This document shows, one piece after another, positions 1-6,598 of a stretch of DNA of 9,842 bases (positions within the stretch are counted from its first letter, which is position 1; each line of letters begins with the position of its first letter). Origin of the DNA: JAXGTO01 sp040774885 (GTDB taxonomy: Bacteria; Actinomycetota; Coriobacteriia; Coriobacteriales; Eggerthellaceae); NCBI GenBank assembly GCA_040774885.1, contig JAXGTO010000046.1, positions 1 through 9,842 of the forward strand. The letters are read 5' to 3'. The notes beneath the pieces were generated by a model, which was not told the origin of the DNA, did no database searches, and saw nothing but the letters and a program-made list of their open reading frames with translations. A program made the translations under genes and the position numbers.

Positions 1-34
1 AAGCTATCCTTCGCAGCTTCACAAGCGCCCCATA

Positions 35-93
35 TGCTGCCTGCTGCCTGCTGCCTGCTGCCTGCTGCCTGCTGCCTGCTGCCTGCTGCCTGC
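35..93. repeat. Tandem 7-bp repeat, unit CTGCCTG, 8 perfect copies
   Basis: Positions 37-92 are eight head-to-tail perfect copies of CTGCCTG, with matching partial units on both sides (TG at 35-36, C at 93). The unit length is not a multiple of three, so gain or loss of one unit would shift any reading frame crossing it. Both strands stay open through the tract, but the peptides are only a low-complexity heptapeptide echo of the repeat, so I do not call a gene. A -10-like TATAGT lies at 97-102, directly downstream, so the tract could also change promoter spacing. Perfect repeats of this length are prone to polymerase slippage; function is unknown. Confidence 0.95.
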
Positions 94-208
94 CATTATA
101 GTGCCCCAGATCAACAAGCAGCACCAATCCGGCTGACCTTGCAACTTCCCCACGATGCCATTTCGCAGCCGCCTAAATTGCCAGTGGAATCCAGATTCTT
201 CCCATGTC

Positions 209-233
209 GTGCCCACCGGCACAATATGGGCAC
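209..233 (+). promoter_or_regulatory. Alternative hairpins in leader of membrane-protein gene
   Basis: GTGCCCA (209-215) pairs perfectly with TGGGCAC (227-233). GTGCC (209-213) can instead pair with GGCAC (218-222) across a 4-base loop. The two hairpins exclude each other because they share the left arm. They lie about 135 bases before the chosen start of the next gene, in a 274-base stretch (94-367) where I see no gene and no convincing promoter. They could be an operator or part of a structured leader; no known riboswitch class was recognised. Confidence 0.25.
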
Positions 234-367
234 AGCATCAGCCATGATCCTCTAAGCCAAATACGAGTTCAGTAGCACCCCTCTGCACAATGGTTTACGA
301 TATAGAAGTAGACCAGCACGGATGGCCCAGACCGCTCCCTACAACCACCGAAACAACGGAGAATGGC

Positions 368-2077
368 ATGATTTCTAGAAACCAACGCAATCCTCCTGCG
401 TGGTTCCCCCTTAAGCAAATAGGAAACATCCAAACGCATGAGGTGGTCATAGCCCTTATTGTCGGCAGCTTGTTTTCCATATCACCAAGTTATTTGAACT
501 CTGGGTTTTTCGAACCTACGTGGGAAACGCTGGCAATCTTCATCGCCTACGTCATTGGCCTTCTTGCACTCCAGATGATCCTTAGAAATCTATGCACACG
601 ACAGAAAAGGATCGTAAGCGAAAAACCTTTCAATTTTAAAAAGCTACTTTTTGGTTCATTGATTATTTTCGTCTGCTGGATCCCCTATCTAGTAATTCTC
701 TATCCTGGAACCCTGTCAAATGACACCGTTGGTCAATTCTGCATGTTCAGACAATGGGTTGACAGCATGTACTCGACATCGCTGTCAGAGCTCCACCCCC
801 TTTTCGATACCTTTTTATTCGGCAGCTTTCTCACGGCAGCAGAAGACGCCCTCGGCAGCCTTTCGCGCGGAGTCTTTGCTTACGTGGTCATTCAATCCAT
901 GCTCACAGCCATTGCATTTGCTGCATTGGCTGAATACTCCCGATCAAAACTTAACCTTTCAGCTAAAGGCGCTATTGGCATCATTTTGTTCTTTGCCCTT
1001 ATGCCGCTTTTTCCGATCTGCGCATGCAACGTCTCAAAAGACACCTTGTTTTCCTGGCTCTACATCTATTTCCTCCTTTTCTTTTTAGAAGGACTGCGCA
1101 CCGATAATCAATCGCTGAAAAAGCCCATCCGCATCATTGCGTTCACCATAGTGTGTCTTCTGTGCATCCTGACGAAAAAATTTGGGTTCTATGTCGTAGC
1201 GCCTTCACTAGCCGTAATGATTGCTTCCAATCTAAAAAACTGCAGGCAGGTAATTGCTCCCCTTGTTGCATGCTTGCTCACCATGTTCGCCATTCTTCCA
1301 GCAATTTCAGCCGCCTACGAAACGACGCCAGGCGGAACGCAGGAGATGCTTTCACTGCCTCTGCAGCAGACCGCACGCTACGCTCTGCTGTACCCCGACG
1401 ATATGACGCAAGATGAAGCTTCGGCAATTGACGACCTGCTGAACCTCGATACGCTTGCGCAGCGGTACGATCCGTTTGTAGCCGATCCGGTAAAAGGATA
1501 TTCCGAACTGGGAACAAAAGAGGAATACGCAGCATGGGCAAAGGCCTACATATCGCAAGGCTTACGCCACCCCTTGTGCTATCTCGATGCCGCAATCGAT
1601 TTGGACGCGGCATGGTACTCCTTTACCCCCATTACGCCTCTGTTCAATTCCGACCACCATACCCAAGCAAACCCGAACTACACATCAGACGAGTTTTTCG
1701 GCACCAACCAAAGATTGCTTGGCACGGCCTCAAGCACATTAAACTCGTTTTACGACACTCTTTCGGAGCTTCCTATCATCGGAATCGCATTCTCCACTGG
1801 ACTGTACGCAACCATCCTGCCTGCGCTCGCCTTGTCGCTGATCCTTTCTTCAAAGAACAAGCGCTATCTCATTGGGCTGATACCGGTGGTAATCTCATAC
1901 ATAGGACTGCTGCTATCACCCGTCGCAATCGGACAAGAAGCTGCCCGCTACCTGCTGCCTTTCCTCTATAGCTCTCCACTGATTATGGTATGGGCTTGGA
2001 GCGCCTTCTCAAAGAAGACAAAGAGCACGCCAACCCCCCGAACCGGGAAACGGCAACAAGAACTGCCGAGCAGCTAG
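368..2077 (+). CDS. DUF6020-like / GT-C-type multi-spanning membrane protein
   Basis: Predicted 569-residue polytopic membrane protein with about ten or more hydrophobic segments. It resembles DUF6020-type proteins, membrane proteins with a glycosyltransferase-C-like fold layout. After the early membrane spans comes a motif typical of this group, YPGTLSNDTVGQ (residues 112-123), then HPLFDT (143-148). The acidic residue and His would lie in the first large outer loop, where GT-C enzymes bind a lipid-linked donor. A long soluble segment (about 315-465) includes QQTARYALLYPDD and DPFVADPVKGY, also group-typical, before the last spans and a basic C-terminus. I chose ATG 368 because GGAGA (358-362) lies five bases upstream. 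The in-frame ATG at 290 adds 26 polar residues but has no visible ribosome binding site. A role in surface polysaccharide or wall-polymer glycosylation is inferred; substrate unknown. The first two thirds are A+T-rich (601-660 is 18/60 G+C), unlike the genes at the right. Confidence 0.8.
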   Translation: MISRNQRNPPAWFPLKQIGNIQTHEVVIALIVGSLFSISPSYLNSGFFEPTWETLAIFIAYVIGLLALQMILRNLCTRQKRIVSEKPFNFKKLLFGSLIIFVCWIPYLVILYPGTLSNDTVGQFCMFRQWVDSMYSTSLSELHPLFDTFLFGSFLTAAEDALGSLSRGVFAYVVIQSMLTAIAFAALAEYSRSKLNLSAKGAIGIILFFALMPLFPICACNVSKDTLFSWLYIYFLLFFLEGLRTDNQSLKKPIRIIAFTIVCLLCILTKKFGFYVVAPSLAVMIASNLKNCRQVIAPLVACLLTMFAILPAISAAYETTPGGTQEMLSLPLQQTARYALLYPDDMTQDEASAIDDLLNLDTLAQRYDPFVADPVKGYSELGTKEEYAAWAKAYISQGLRHPLCYLDAAIDLDAAWYSFTPITPLFNSDHHTQANPNYTSDEFFGTNQRLLGTASSTLNSFYDTLSELPIIGIAFSTGLYATILPALALSLILSSKNKRYLIGLIPVVISYIGLLLSPVAIGQEAARYLLPFLYSSPLIMVWAWSAFSKKTKSTPTPRTGKRQQELPSS

Positions 2078-2096
2078 AAGCCCCTCCCTTTTCCAT

Positions 2097-2144
2097 GCAG
2101 TACCTCGTAATCCGTTTCGCAAATTTAAAAATCCGAGGTATTGC
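2097..2144 (+). terminator. Terminator-like inverted repeat between convergent genes
   Basis: GCAGTACCTCG (2097-2107) pairs with CGAGGTATTGC (2134-2144) over 11 positions with one G-U wobble, enclosing a 26-base A+T-rich loop. It starts 20 bases after the membrane-protein stop and before the end of the opposing HD gene. A short T run follows (CGATTTTCG). The long loop and weak T tract are not classical, so it may be a terminator for the plus-strand gene or only a convergent-gene barrier. Confidence 0.4.
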
Positions 2145-2224
2145 ACGATTTTCGCTATACAGTGACGCCGGAGCCATCGCTCATATCGGTGAAGGGAATT
2201 GCCTTCGAGCCAGGAAGGACGCCG

Positions 2225-2650
2225 CTAACTCAGGCGACGCTCGTATTCGTCTAGGTAGTCCAGCGCCTTTTTGTATTTCTCTCGCATCTGCTCTGTGGCT
2301 CCAAGTCTGCTCTTGTCCGTGTTATGAGTAAGATCGGCACGCTTGACGGTTCTTGCCAGCTCGTTTCTGCAAAGCCTTGGCAAATATTCAAGCAAGTAGT
2401 CTTCGCCCGCCCTCCTCGTCATCGAATCGACGGCATCGACGATGTCCTTGCTGAATCCCCTATCTTCGAGCTGGTCAAGCGTAATGCCGGTATCCTCGAC
2501 GACGTCATGCAGGTACGCAACCACCTTCGCGTCACCATCAACCATGTCGGCAACGGCAAACGGGTGGAGATAGTACGGCGCGCCATTTTTGTCGGTCTGC
2601 CCGGAATGGACCGAAACGCATAGCTCCCTAGCTTGTGAAAGTTCCGCCAT
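2225..2650 (-). CDS. Small HD-domain hydrolase, RelA/SpoT-hydrolase-like
   Basis: A 141-residue single-domain protein of the HD superfamily, closest in layout to the (p)ppGpp-hydrolase domain of RelA/SpoT and small alarmone hydrolases. Visible metal and active-site motifs in order: H15 with SGQTDKNG, H29-P, H48-D49 followed by VVEDT (E52, D53), and KRADLTHN (D106, N110). All key metal ligands are present; there is no synthetase, TGS or ACT domain. Hydrolysis of an alarmone or another nucleotide is inferred; the true substrate cannot be read. Start: ATG 2650 places H15 and the GQ-DK motif at the usual distance from the N-terminus. ATG 2674 and TTG 2659 are in-frame alternatives, and AGGAGG at 2664-2669 is 13 bases before ATG 2650 but only 4 before the TTG. 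The gene overlaps the end of the upstream small gene by 23 bases, suggesting translational coupling. Confidence 0.85.
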   Translation of the reverse strand: MAELSQARELCVSVHSGQTDKNGAPYYLHPFAVADMVDGDAKVVAYLHDVVEDTGITLDQLEDRGFSKDIVDAVDSMTRRAGEDYLLEYLPRLCRNELARTVKRADLTHNTDKSRLGATEQMREKYKKALDYLDEYERRLS

Positions 2651-2861
2651 TTTCTTCAATGATCCTCCTAGCATCTTCTTCGGTCAGATCCCATTCCTCG
2701 CGGTCTCCGCATAGGAACTTCCCGAGGTAATCGTAGTCATCCACCCAAGCATTCTTCTTGAAGACGAAATATTCGGGATGCCAATTGTCATTTATCCTGA
2801 TAACTCCGATAGATTTGCTTTCTGGTTCACCAACATCCATGAGCTTGTATCTGTACTTCAT
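2628..2861 (-). CDS. Small acidic protein of unknown function (77 aa)
   Basis: Not recognised. The 77-residue protein starts with a basic, strand-like stretch (MKYRYKLMDVG), has an aromatic-rich middle (WHPEYFVF, NAWVDDYDYLGKFL), and ends with an acidic helix followed by a Gly-Gly turn (DLTEEDARRIIEENGG). There is no signal peptide or membrane span, so it should be cytosolic. The ATG at 2861 has GGGGA seven bases upstream. Its 3' end overlaps the HD gene by 23 bases in another frame, and it carries that gene's AGGAGG within its last codons. The next gene upstream on the same strand is 111 bases away. The tight overlap argues for a real gene co-expressed with the HD hydrolase. It could be a partner, an immunity-type or a regulatory protein; none of these is shown. 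Confidence 0.65.
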   Translation of the reverse strand: MKYRYKLMDVGEPESKSIGVIRINDNWHPEYFVFKKNAWVDDYDYLGKFLCGDREEWDLTEEDARRIIEENGGTFTS

Positions 2862-2972
2862 TGCTGAGTCCCCAATCTATTGCGGGCAGCATGCTCCTAC
2901 TCGAACAAATTAGGATGCCAGGCGACAATAGCCCCCGGTTCTGCCGCAACGGGTTTGATTGCTTCTCAATGC

Positions 2973-3227
2973 TTAAATGAATGGGATTTGCCATTCGATA
3001 TCGATTCCACGCCGTTTGTAATCATCTCTCTCTGCTTTGCAATCGTTGTAGAATTCGGTTTCCTTTTCGTTCAGCGGTGGGTCGAACTCTTCGGGTTTCA
3101 TGCCCGTGCACAAGCCAACGTCGAGAATCGAAAGTGCGCGAATGCCTGGAGCGAACCCTTCCTCAATCTCCTCCAGTTGCTCTTTCAACGCATCATTAGC
3201 CATTCTGACAAATTCTTCGTCTATCAT
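2973..3227 (-). CDS. Small acidic protein of unknown function (84 aa)
   Basis: Not recognised. An 84-residue, strongly acidic, probably cytosolic protein. An N-terminal helical region rich in Glu (ALKEQLEEIEEGF, about residues 13-25) is followed by a short nonpolar segment (ALSILDVGLCTG, 31-42), then a charged stretch with regular spacing (NEKETEFYNDCKAERDDYKR, 53-72), and an end of IEWQIPFI. The start is well supported: ATG 3227 is preceded by AAAGGA with a six-base spacer. It is the first gene of a minus-strand run that continues with the 77-residue protein and the HD hydrolase. The 111-base gap to the next gene holds no obvious terminator, so a single transcript is plausible. Composition resembles small immunity or antitoxin-like proteins, but nothing in the sequence proves that. 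Confidence 0.65.
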   Translation of the reverse strand: MIDEEFVRMANDALKEQLEEIEEGFAPGIRALSILDVGLCTGMKPEEFDPPLNEKETEFYNDCKAERDDYKRRGIDIEWQIPFI

Positions 3228-3336
3228 TCTTCGTCCTTTCTCGAGAGTGTTTACAAACTGCTTTCCCCTCCGAAACCGCAGCTAGCCTCCTTCCCTTTCT
3301 GCTCGTTGCCATACACCTTGCCTGACTCGACATAAC

Positions 3337-3432
3337 GGCATCGAATTCGACCCGATCGAACAGGTTGGCATGCCTGTGGCAATCAAGGATTTCGGTAAGT
3401 ATTCAATTGTGCATGGATTGTCTGCCAAATAA
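3337..3432 (+). pseudogene. Possible C-terminal remnant of an unidentified gene
   Basis: This plus-strand stretch reads as a plausible protein end: GIEFDPIEQVGMP, then VAIKDFGKYSIVHGLSAK and a TAA stop. Codon choice and residue mix look coding. The frame stays open a little upstream, but that part looks non-coding and there is no start with a ribosome binding site. On the opposite strand at 3251-3334 another short stretch reads VESGKVYGNEQKGKEASCG, ending at TAA, so strand assignment is uncertain. Treat it as a decayed fragment of unknown origin, or chance. Confidence 0.2.
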
Positions 3433-3838
3433 CCGATTGCTTCACGAACGCGTAAACAGACGCAACGTATCTGACTTCCTCAGTATAGCGCGTTTGCGTC
3501 TTCTCAGAAAGTGCCCTTATCCTCGGCGGTTAGCCAAGATGTCACACTGGGCTTTGCATCCCCTGGCGTCTTTCAGACCCTCGGCACATTTGCCTGATAC
3601 ACCTGACGCGATTTTTTTCGACGCAATGAGACCATGGAAAACCGCCACCTGGGGTTATACGGTTGTCGATGGCTCTGAAAGCTGCGCTAATCGCGGATTA
3701 CGCCGCTTTTTGTTAAAAAATTGCGATACGGCATGCCATTTGAAGCCCTCACGGGCATGCCGCGAAATGTGACCTGGGGTTTTAGTCGATGCTTCTCGAC
3801 GAATAACATCGAATCGGGCATTTAGGCATACCGTACCG
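3433..3838. other. Gene-poor gap with palindromes and short direct repeats
   Basis: I find no convincing gene between 3228 and 4143. The stretch holds an inverted repeat AGACGCAA/TTGCGTCT (3458-3465 and 3494-3501) enclosing a smaller hairpin CTGA/TCAG. There is a T run at 3612-3618 after GACGC, which can pair with an upstream GCGTC. Further elements are a compact palindrome TAATC-GCG-GATTA (3688-3700) followed by a T run, a 9-bp inverted repeat CGGCATGCC/GGCATGCCG (3729-3737 and 3754-3762), and a hairpin GTCGA/TCGAC (3785-3800). ACCTGGGGTT occurs twice (3647-3656 and 3772-3781), each time followed by GTCGATG after 8 or 3 bases. This density of structure suggests dispersed intergenic repeats rather than coding DNA. 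Confidence 0.5.
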
Positions 3839-3865
3839 AAAAAAATCAGCAGAAATCGCTGTTTT
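3839..3865 (-). terminator. Possible intrinsic terminator, minus strand
   Basis: Read on the minus strand, a short stem CAGC/GCTG with a 7-base loop (3847-3861) is followed by A and a run of seven T (3839-3845), with an A run before the stem that can extend pairing. It lies about 280 bases downstream of the acyltransferase stop and could end that transcript. The four-base core stem is weak. Confidence 0.4.
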
Positions 3866-4143
3866 ACGATGCTAGCTTTCTTTTCGCTGCCCGATCTTAC
3901 GTGGCAACGGCGCCTCAGACCTTGTTTTACCGGAAGCAGCACCTATGGGTTGCGTACGATTGCATATCGTCGTCAGCGGGAACCGGAACGGCACATTGCC
4001 GACCTGATCGCAGCGCCCGTGGGCTACGCAGTGTCATCCGCAACGAGCTTGCTGCCGCCCGCAAGCACGCCACTCGCTATCTACACGGCCGCCTCAACTA
4101 ACCAGCTGTCGCAGGGGTCGCCCGCAAACGCATCACCTGCAAT

Positions 4144-6141
4144 CTACGCGGCTTGCGCGGACTGCTCGTTGTCGGTTGCGCCCGCATCGCTCGTGGACTG
4201 CGCGCCGCTGGAAGACCCATCCGTGGATTGCTCGCTATCGGCAGCCGCACCGTCTGCAGCCTGTTCGCTGTCGGCGGCGTCTCCATCCGCTTGCGTCGCA
4301 TCCTGATCGGCAGCTGCCGGCTCTTCGACCACGGGAGTAACGTACCCCAGCGCCTCGCGGATCATCTCGGTGTAGATCTGCGCCGCATCTTCGGTAAGAT
4401 GCGTGCCGTCTCCGTCGAAATACTCGCTATGGCCAGCGGAGAATCCGTACCAGTCGATCACATGCACGTTGCCGTAGCGCTCAGCGGCGGCAAAAATCTC
4501 AGCGTTGTCTTCGGCCACCCAATCTTGCGGAGAACGCGTGGTAATGAAGTATATCTGCTTGTCAGGCCCCACATCGGTCACCAGTTCATCCATCAGATCG
4601 GTAGTGATGACGCCATTGGTCCCCAAGGCGAATACGACGGTGCCGCCCACCAGATCGAGGTCCTTGTAGTAGTCGTAAATCTCTTTGCCCGTATAGAACT
4701 GGCGATTGACCGCAGCATCGATGCAGCCCTTGGGGAAAGTTTCGTTGAAATAGGGAATGGTCCGCACCGCAACGCTGTCGCCTATCATCAGGACGTCATA
4801 GCGATTCGAGTCTGCCTCGGCTTCGGTTTGGGATGTCGCAGCAAGCGCTGCGGCATCTTCCTGCGTCTGCTGCGATTGCTCGGCAGCCGATTCGAGCTGC
4901 TCGGCACCGCCGATGCCCGCAGTCGCCGGCACCACGGCCCAGCCGATTACCGCCACCAGCACCAGCGCACACGCGGCACCTGCGGGAACGATATGATTGC
5001 GCAGATAGACCTGCACGTTTACCGATCCGCTGCGCACCCCGCGCACCCAATCTTCCAGCTTGCCCTTGCGAATGGGGTTCTCGATGAAGCGATAGCTGAA
5101 CTCCGATATCCCGATGATGATGGCAAGCTCCAGCAAACACCACCACAGGTTCGGTTCGCCGACCGAATTGCGATCGGTCATCAAAAGCAGGATGGGGTAA
5201 TGCCAAAGATACATGCCATAACTGCGTTTGCCGATCCAGATGAAGGGCTTGAACTCCCAAAACTTGGCGAACACGCTGCGCGGATGCACGATAACCGCCA
5301 TGACCACGGCGGTCAGGATGCTGCAGAGCAGAATGCCGCCCCAATACAAAAACGGCGAATAGCCATTGGCAAACGCAACCATGAGCACAACGCCTATGAA
5401 GGCCGCGATTCCCACCCCGTCGAAGAGGATTCGAGAACGATGGCTCATTCGTTGCCCGCTGGTTTCGGTGAGCCCCGTGCTTGGCCAAGCAAACGCCAGC
5501 CACGCACCGATGAGCAAACTGAATGCACGGGTGTCGGTTCCGTAATACACACGGCTGGGGTCGCCCAGCGGATCGTAGCAGATGGCCATCCAGATGGCGC
5601 TGGCCGCCGCTGCCACCAAGATGCCGCGGCGCAACGGCTTGCTCTTCACGCCCAGCTTGAACAAAATCAGCAACACGATAGGCCAAATCAGGTAGAACTG
5701 TTCCTCGATGGCCAAGCTCCAAAAGTGCTGCAGGGGCGAAGGGGCGCCCATGGCCTGGAAATACGATACGTTGTGGAAGATCTGCCACCAGTTGCTGTAG
5801 AAGAACAGCGAGGGCAGGATATCGGGGCGCGCCTTAGTGAGCAGCGCGTGGTTGAAAAGGGCGCACAACGCCACCACGCCGATGATCACGAACACGATGG
5901 CGGGAACAAGGCGTCGGATACGCCGCAGCCAGAAATTGCCCAGATCGATGGATTTCGATTCGCGGAACTCTGCTATCAGCAGACCGGTGATCAGATAACC
6001 TGACAGCACGAAGAAGATAGTGACGCCCAGAAGACCGCCTTGCGCCCACTGAAAACCCATGTGGTAGGCGATAACAGCCAGCACGGCAAAGGCACGGAGG
6101 CCGTCGAGCGATCCGATATATCTGGTTCTAGGTCGTGACAC
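4144..6141 (-). CDS. OatA-type O-acyltransferase (AT3 + SGNH domains)
   Basis: A 665-residue membrane O-acyltransferase that moves acyl (usually acetyl) groups across the membrane and onto a cell-wall or surface glycan. The N-terminal acyltransferase-3 domain (about 6-405) has SLDGLRAFAVLAVIAYH with the conserved His27, FFVLSGYLIT (43-52), the RRIRRLVPA region (73-81), FWSLAIEEQFYLIWP (140-154), and about ten or eleven membrane spans. An Ala/Gln/Glu-rich linker (411-446) leads to an outer SGNH domain with GDSV (Ser456), GTNG (Asn509) and DGTH (Asp578, His581), so the catalytic set is complete. After residue 600 comes a 65-residue Ala/Asp/Ser/Glu tail with AADSEQ-type repeats. The start is GTG 6141, with AAGGGG about eight bases upstream. 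The substrate (peptidoglycan MurNAc or a secondary polymer) is not readable. The gene stands alone; the unknown small membrane protein upstream is on the other strand. Confidence 0.92.
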   Translation of the reverse strand: MSRPRTRYIGSLDGLRAFAVLAVIAYHMGFQWAQGGLLGVTIFFVLSGYLITGLLIAEFRESKSIDLGNFWLRRIRRLVPAIVFVIIGVVALCALFNHALLTKARPDILPSLFFYSNWWQIFHNVSYFQAMGAPSPLQHFWSLAIEEQFYLIWPIVLLILFKLGVKSKPLRRGILVAAAASAIWMAICYDPLGDPSRVYYGTDTRAFSLLIGAWLAFAWPSTGLTETSGQRMSHRSRILFDGVGIAAFIGVVLMVAFANGYSPFLYWGGILLCSILTAVVMAVIVHPRSVFAKFWEFKPFIWIGKRSYGMYLWHYPILLLMTDRNSVGEPNLWWCLLELAIIIGISEFSYRFIENPIRKGKLEDWVRGVRSGSVNVQVYLRNHIVPAGAACALVLVAVIGWAVVPATAGIGGAEQLESAAEQSQQTQEDAAALAATSQTEAEADSNRYDVLMIGDSVAVRTIPYFNETFPKGCIDAAVNRQFYTGKEIYDYYKDLDLVGGTVVFALGTNGVITTDLMDELVTDVGPDKQIYFITTRSPQDWVAEDNAEIFAAAERYGNVHVIDWYGFSAGHSEYFDGDGTHLTEDAAQIYTEMIREALGYVTPVVEEPAAADQDATQADGDAADSEQAADGAAADSEQSTDGSSSGAQSTSDAGATDNEQSAQAA

Positions 6142-6239
6142 GCGTGCTGCCCCTTATAAACCCCCATAGTGCGTCCCAAGTAAAGCGCCCCGCAAACCGA
6201 TCGACAACGCCGTGACTAGCGAGCGGATGACTTCTGCTT

Positions 6240-6261
6240 CATAGTACAACATAGTATGTTG
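6240..6261 (-). promoter_or_regulatory. Operator-like palindrome upstream of the acyltransferase
   Basis: CAACATA-G-TATGTTG (6247-6261) is a perfect 15-bp palindrome with 7-bp arms. Overlapping it, CATAGTA occurs twice at exactly 10-bp spacing (6240-6246 and 6250-6256), so both copies face the same side of the helix. The site lies about 100 bases upstream of the GTG start of the acyltransferase. On the minus strand the repeats also give two TACTAT hexamers that could serve as weak -10 elements. It is a plausible binding site for a dimeric repressor, but no regulator gene is nearby. Confidence 0.4.
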
Positions 6262-6287
6262 CATGCGAGGTTTCAGAAGGACCGCTT

Positions 6288-6309
6288 AAGGTGTTCGGCG
6301 CCTTTTTTT
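6288..6309 (+). terminator. Intrinsic terminator on the plus strand
   Basis: The stem AAGGTG/CGCCTT (one U-G pair, 5-base loop) is followed at once by a run of seven T (6303-6309). The orientation is plus. No plus-strand gene is visible between the acyltransferase start (6141) and this point, so it may end a short non-coding transcript or block antisense transcription. From 6310 to 6491 I see nothing else recognisable. Confidence 0.55.
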
Positions 6310-6491
6310 CATCAATATCCGCCCTCACGTTTACCGCCTGATCGCAATATGTCGATACCAGGCCGAACCACAAACCGAAGAGGCCACGCAGCTCGCTACG
6401 GCCTTATTCCCAATTCTTTCGTAAATGTCCAACTTCTTGTACTACCATGCCGAAAAAAAGAGGGATAGTGGCATTGTTCCAAAGAAAACCA

Positions 6492-6574
6492 ATGAAACCG
6501 ACAGTCGATTTCTTGTCAATTATCAGTAGGTTACATACTGGTCAATGCATAATCGCCCAGAACGTCGGTTTCAT
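6492..6574 (+). repeat. 11-bp inverted repeat enclosing 61 bp, upstream of small ORF
   Basis: ATGAAACCGAC (6492-6502) and GTCGGTTTCAT (6564-6574) are perfect reverse complements. The enclosed 61 bases contain a further hairpin CAGTA/TACTG and two copies of GTCAAT (6515-6520 and 6541-6546). They also hold weak promoter-like hexamers: TTGTCA at 6513-6518, and CATAAT at 6548-6553 without a good -35. The right arm ends nine bases before the ribosome binding site of the small gene at 6599. It could be a structured leader, a paired operator, or a small invertible segment. Confidence 0.6.
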
Positions 6575-6598
6575 CCAAATTGCAAGGAGGTGTGCGCT

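Noticed and set aside
37..92. CRISPR array
   Set aside because: The repeats are 7 bp and contiguous, with no spacers and no cas genes.
34..255. Short plus-strand frame through the heptamer tract (and the minus-strand frame 19-222)
   Set aside because: The peptide is mainly an echo of the repeat, and there is no ribosome binding site or continuing domain.
290..367. Upstream ATG start for the DUF6020-like protein
   Set aside because: No Shine-Dalgarno before 290, whereas GGAGA lies five bases before ATG 368; the extra residues are not hydrophobic or conserved-looking.
2880..3335. 151-codon plus-strand frame opposite the 84-aa gene
   Set aside because: Opposite a minus-strand gene with a good ribosome binding site; the product has no domain pattern.
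3365..3942. Open frames 3365-3772 (+) and 3655-3942 (-) in the gap
   Set aside because: No ribosome binding sites, no domain, basic/Ser-rich composition, and they run through palindromes; better explained as repeat DNA.
4153..6003. 616-codon open frame on the plus strand opposite the acyltransferase
   Set aside because: Its product is low-complexity His/Arg/Ala-rich with no domain, while the opposite strand has a complete AT3-SGNH protein. It is a G+C-driven antisense shadow.
6256..6468. 70-codon plus-strand frame after the palindrome
   Set aside because: It begins at the end of the palindrome, crosses the intrinsic terminator at 6288-6309, and has no ribosome binding site.
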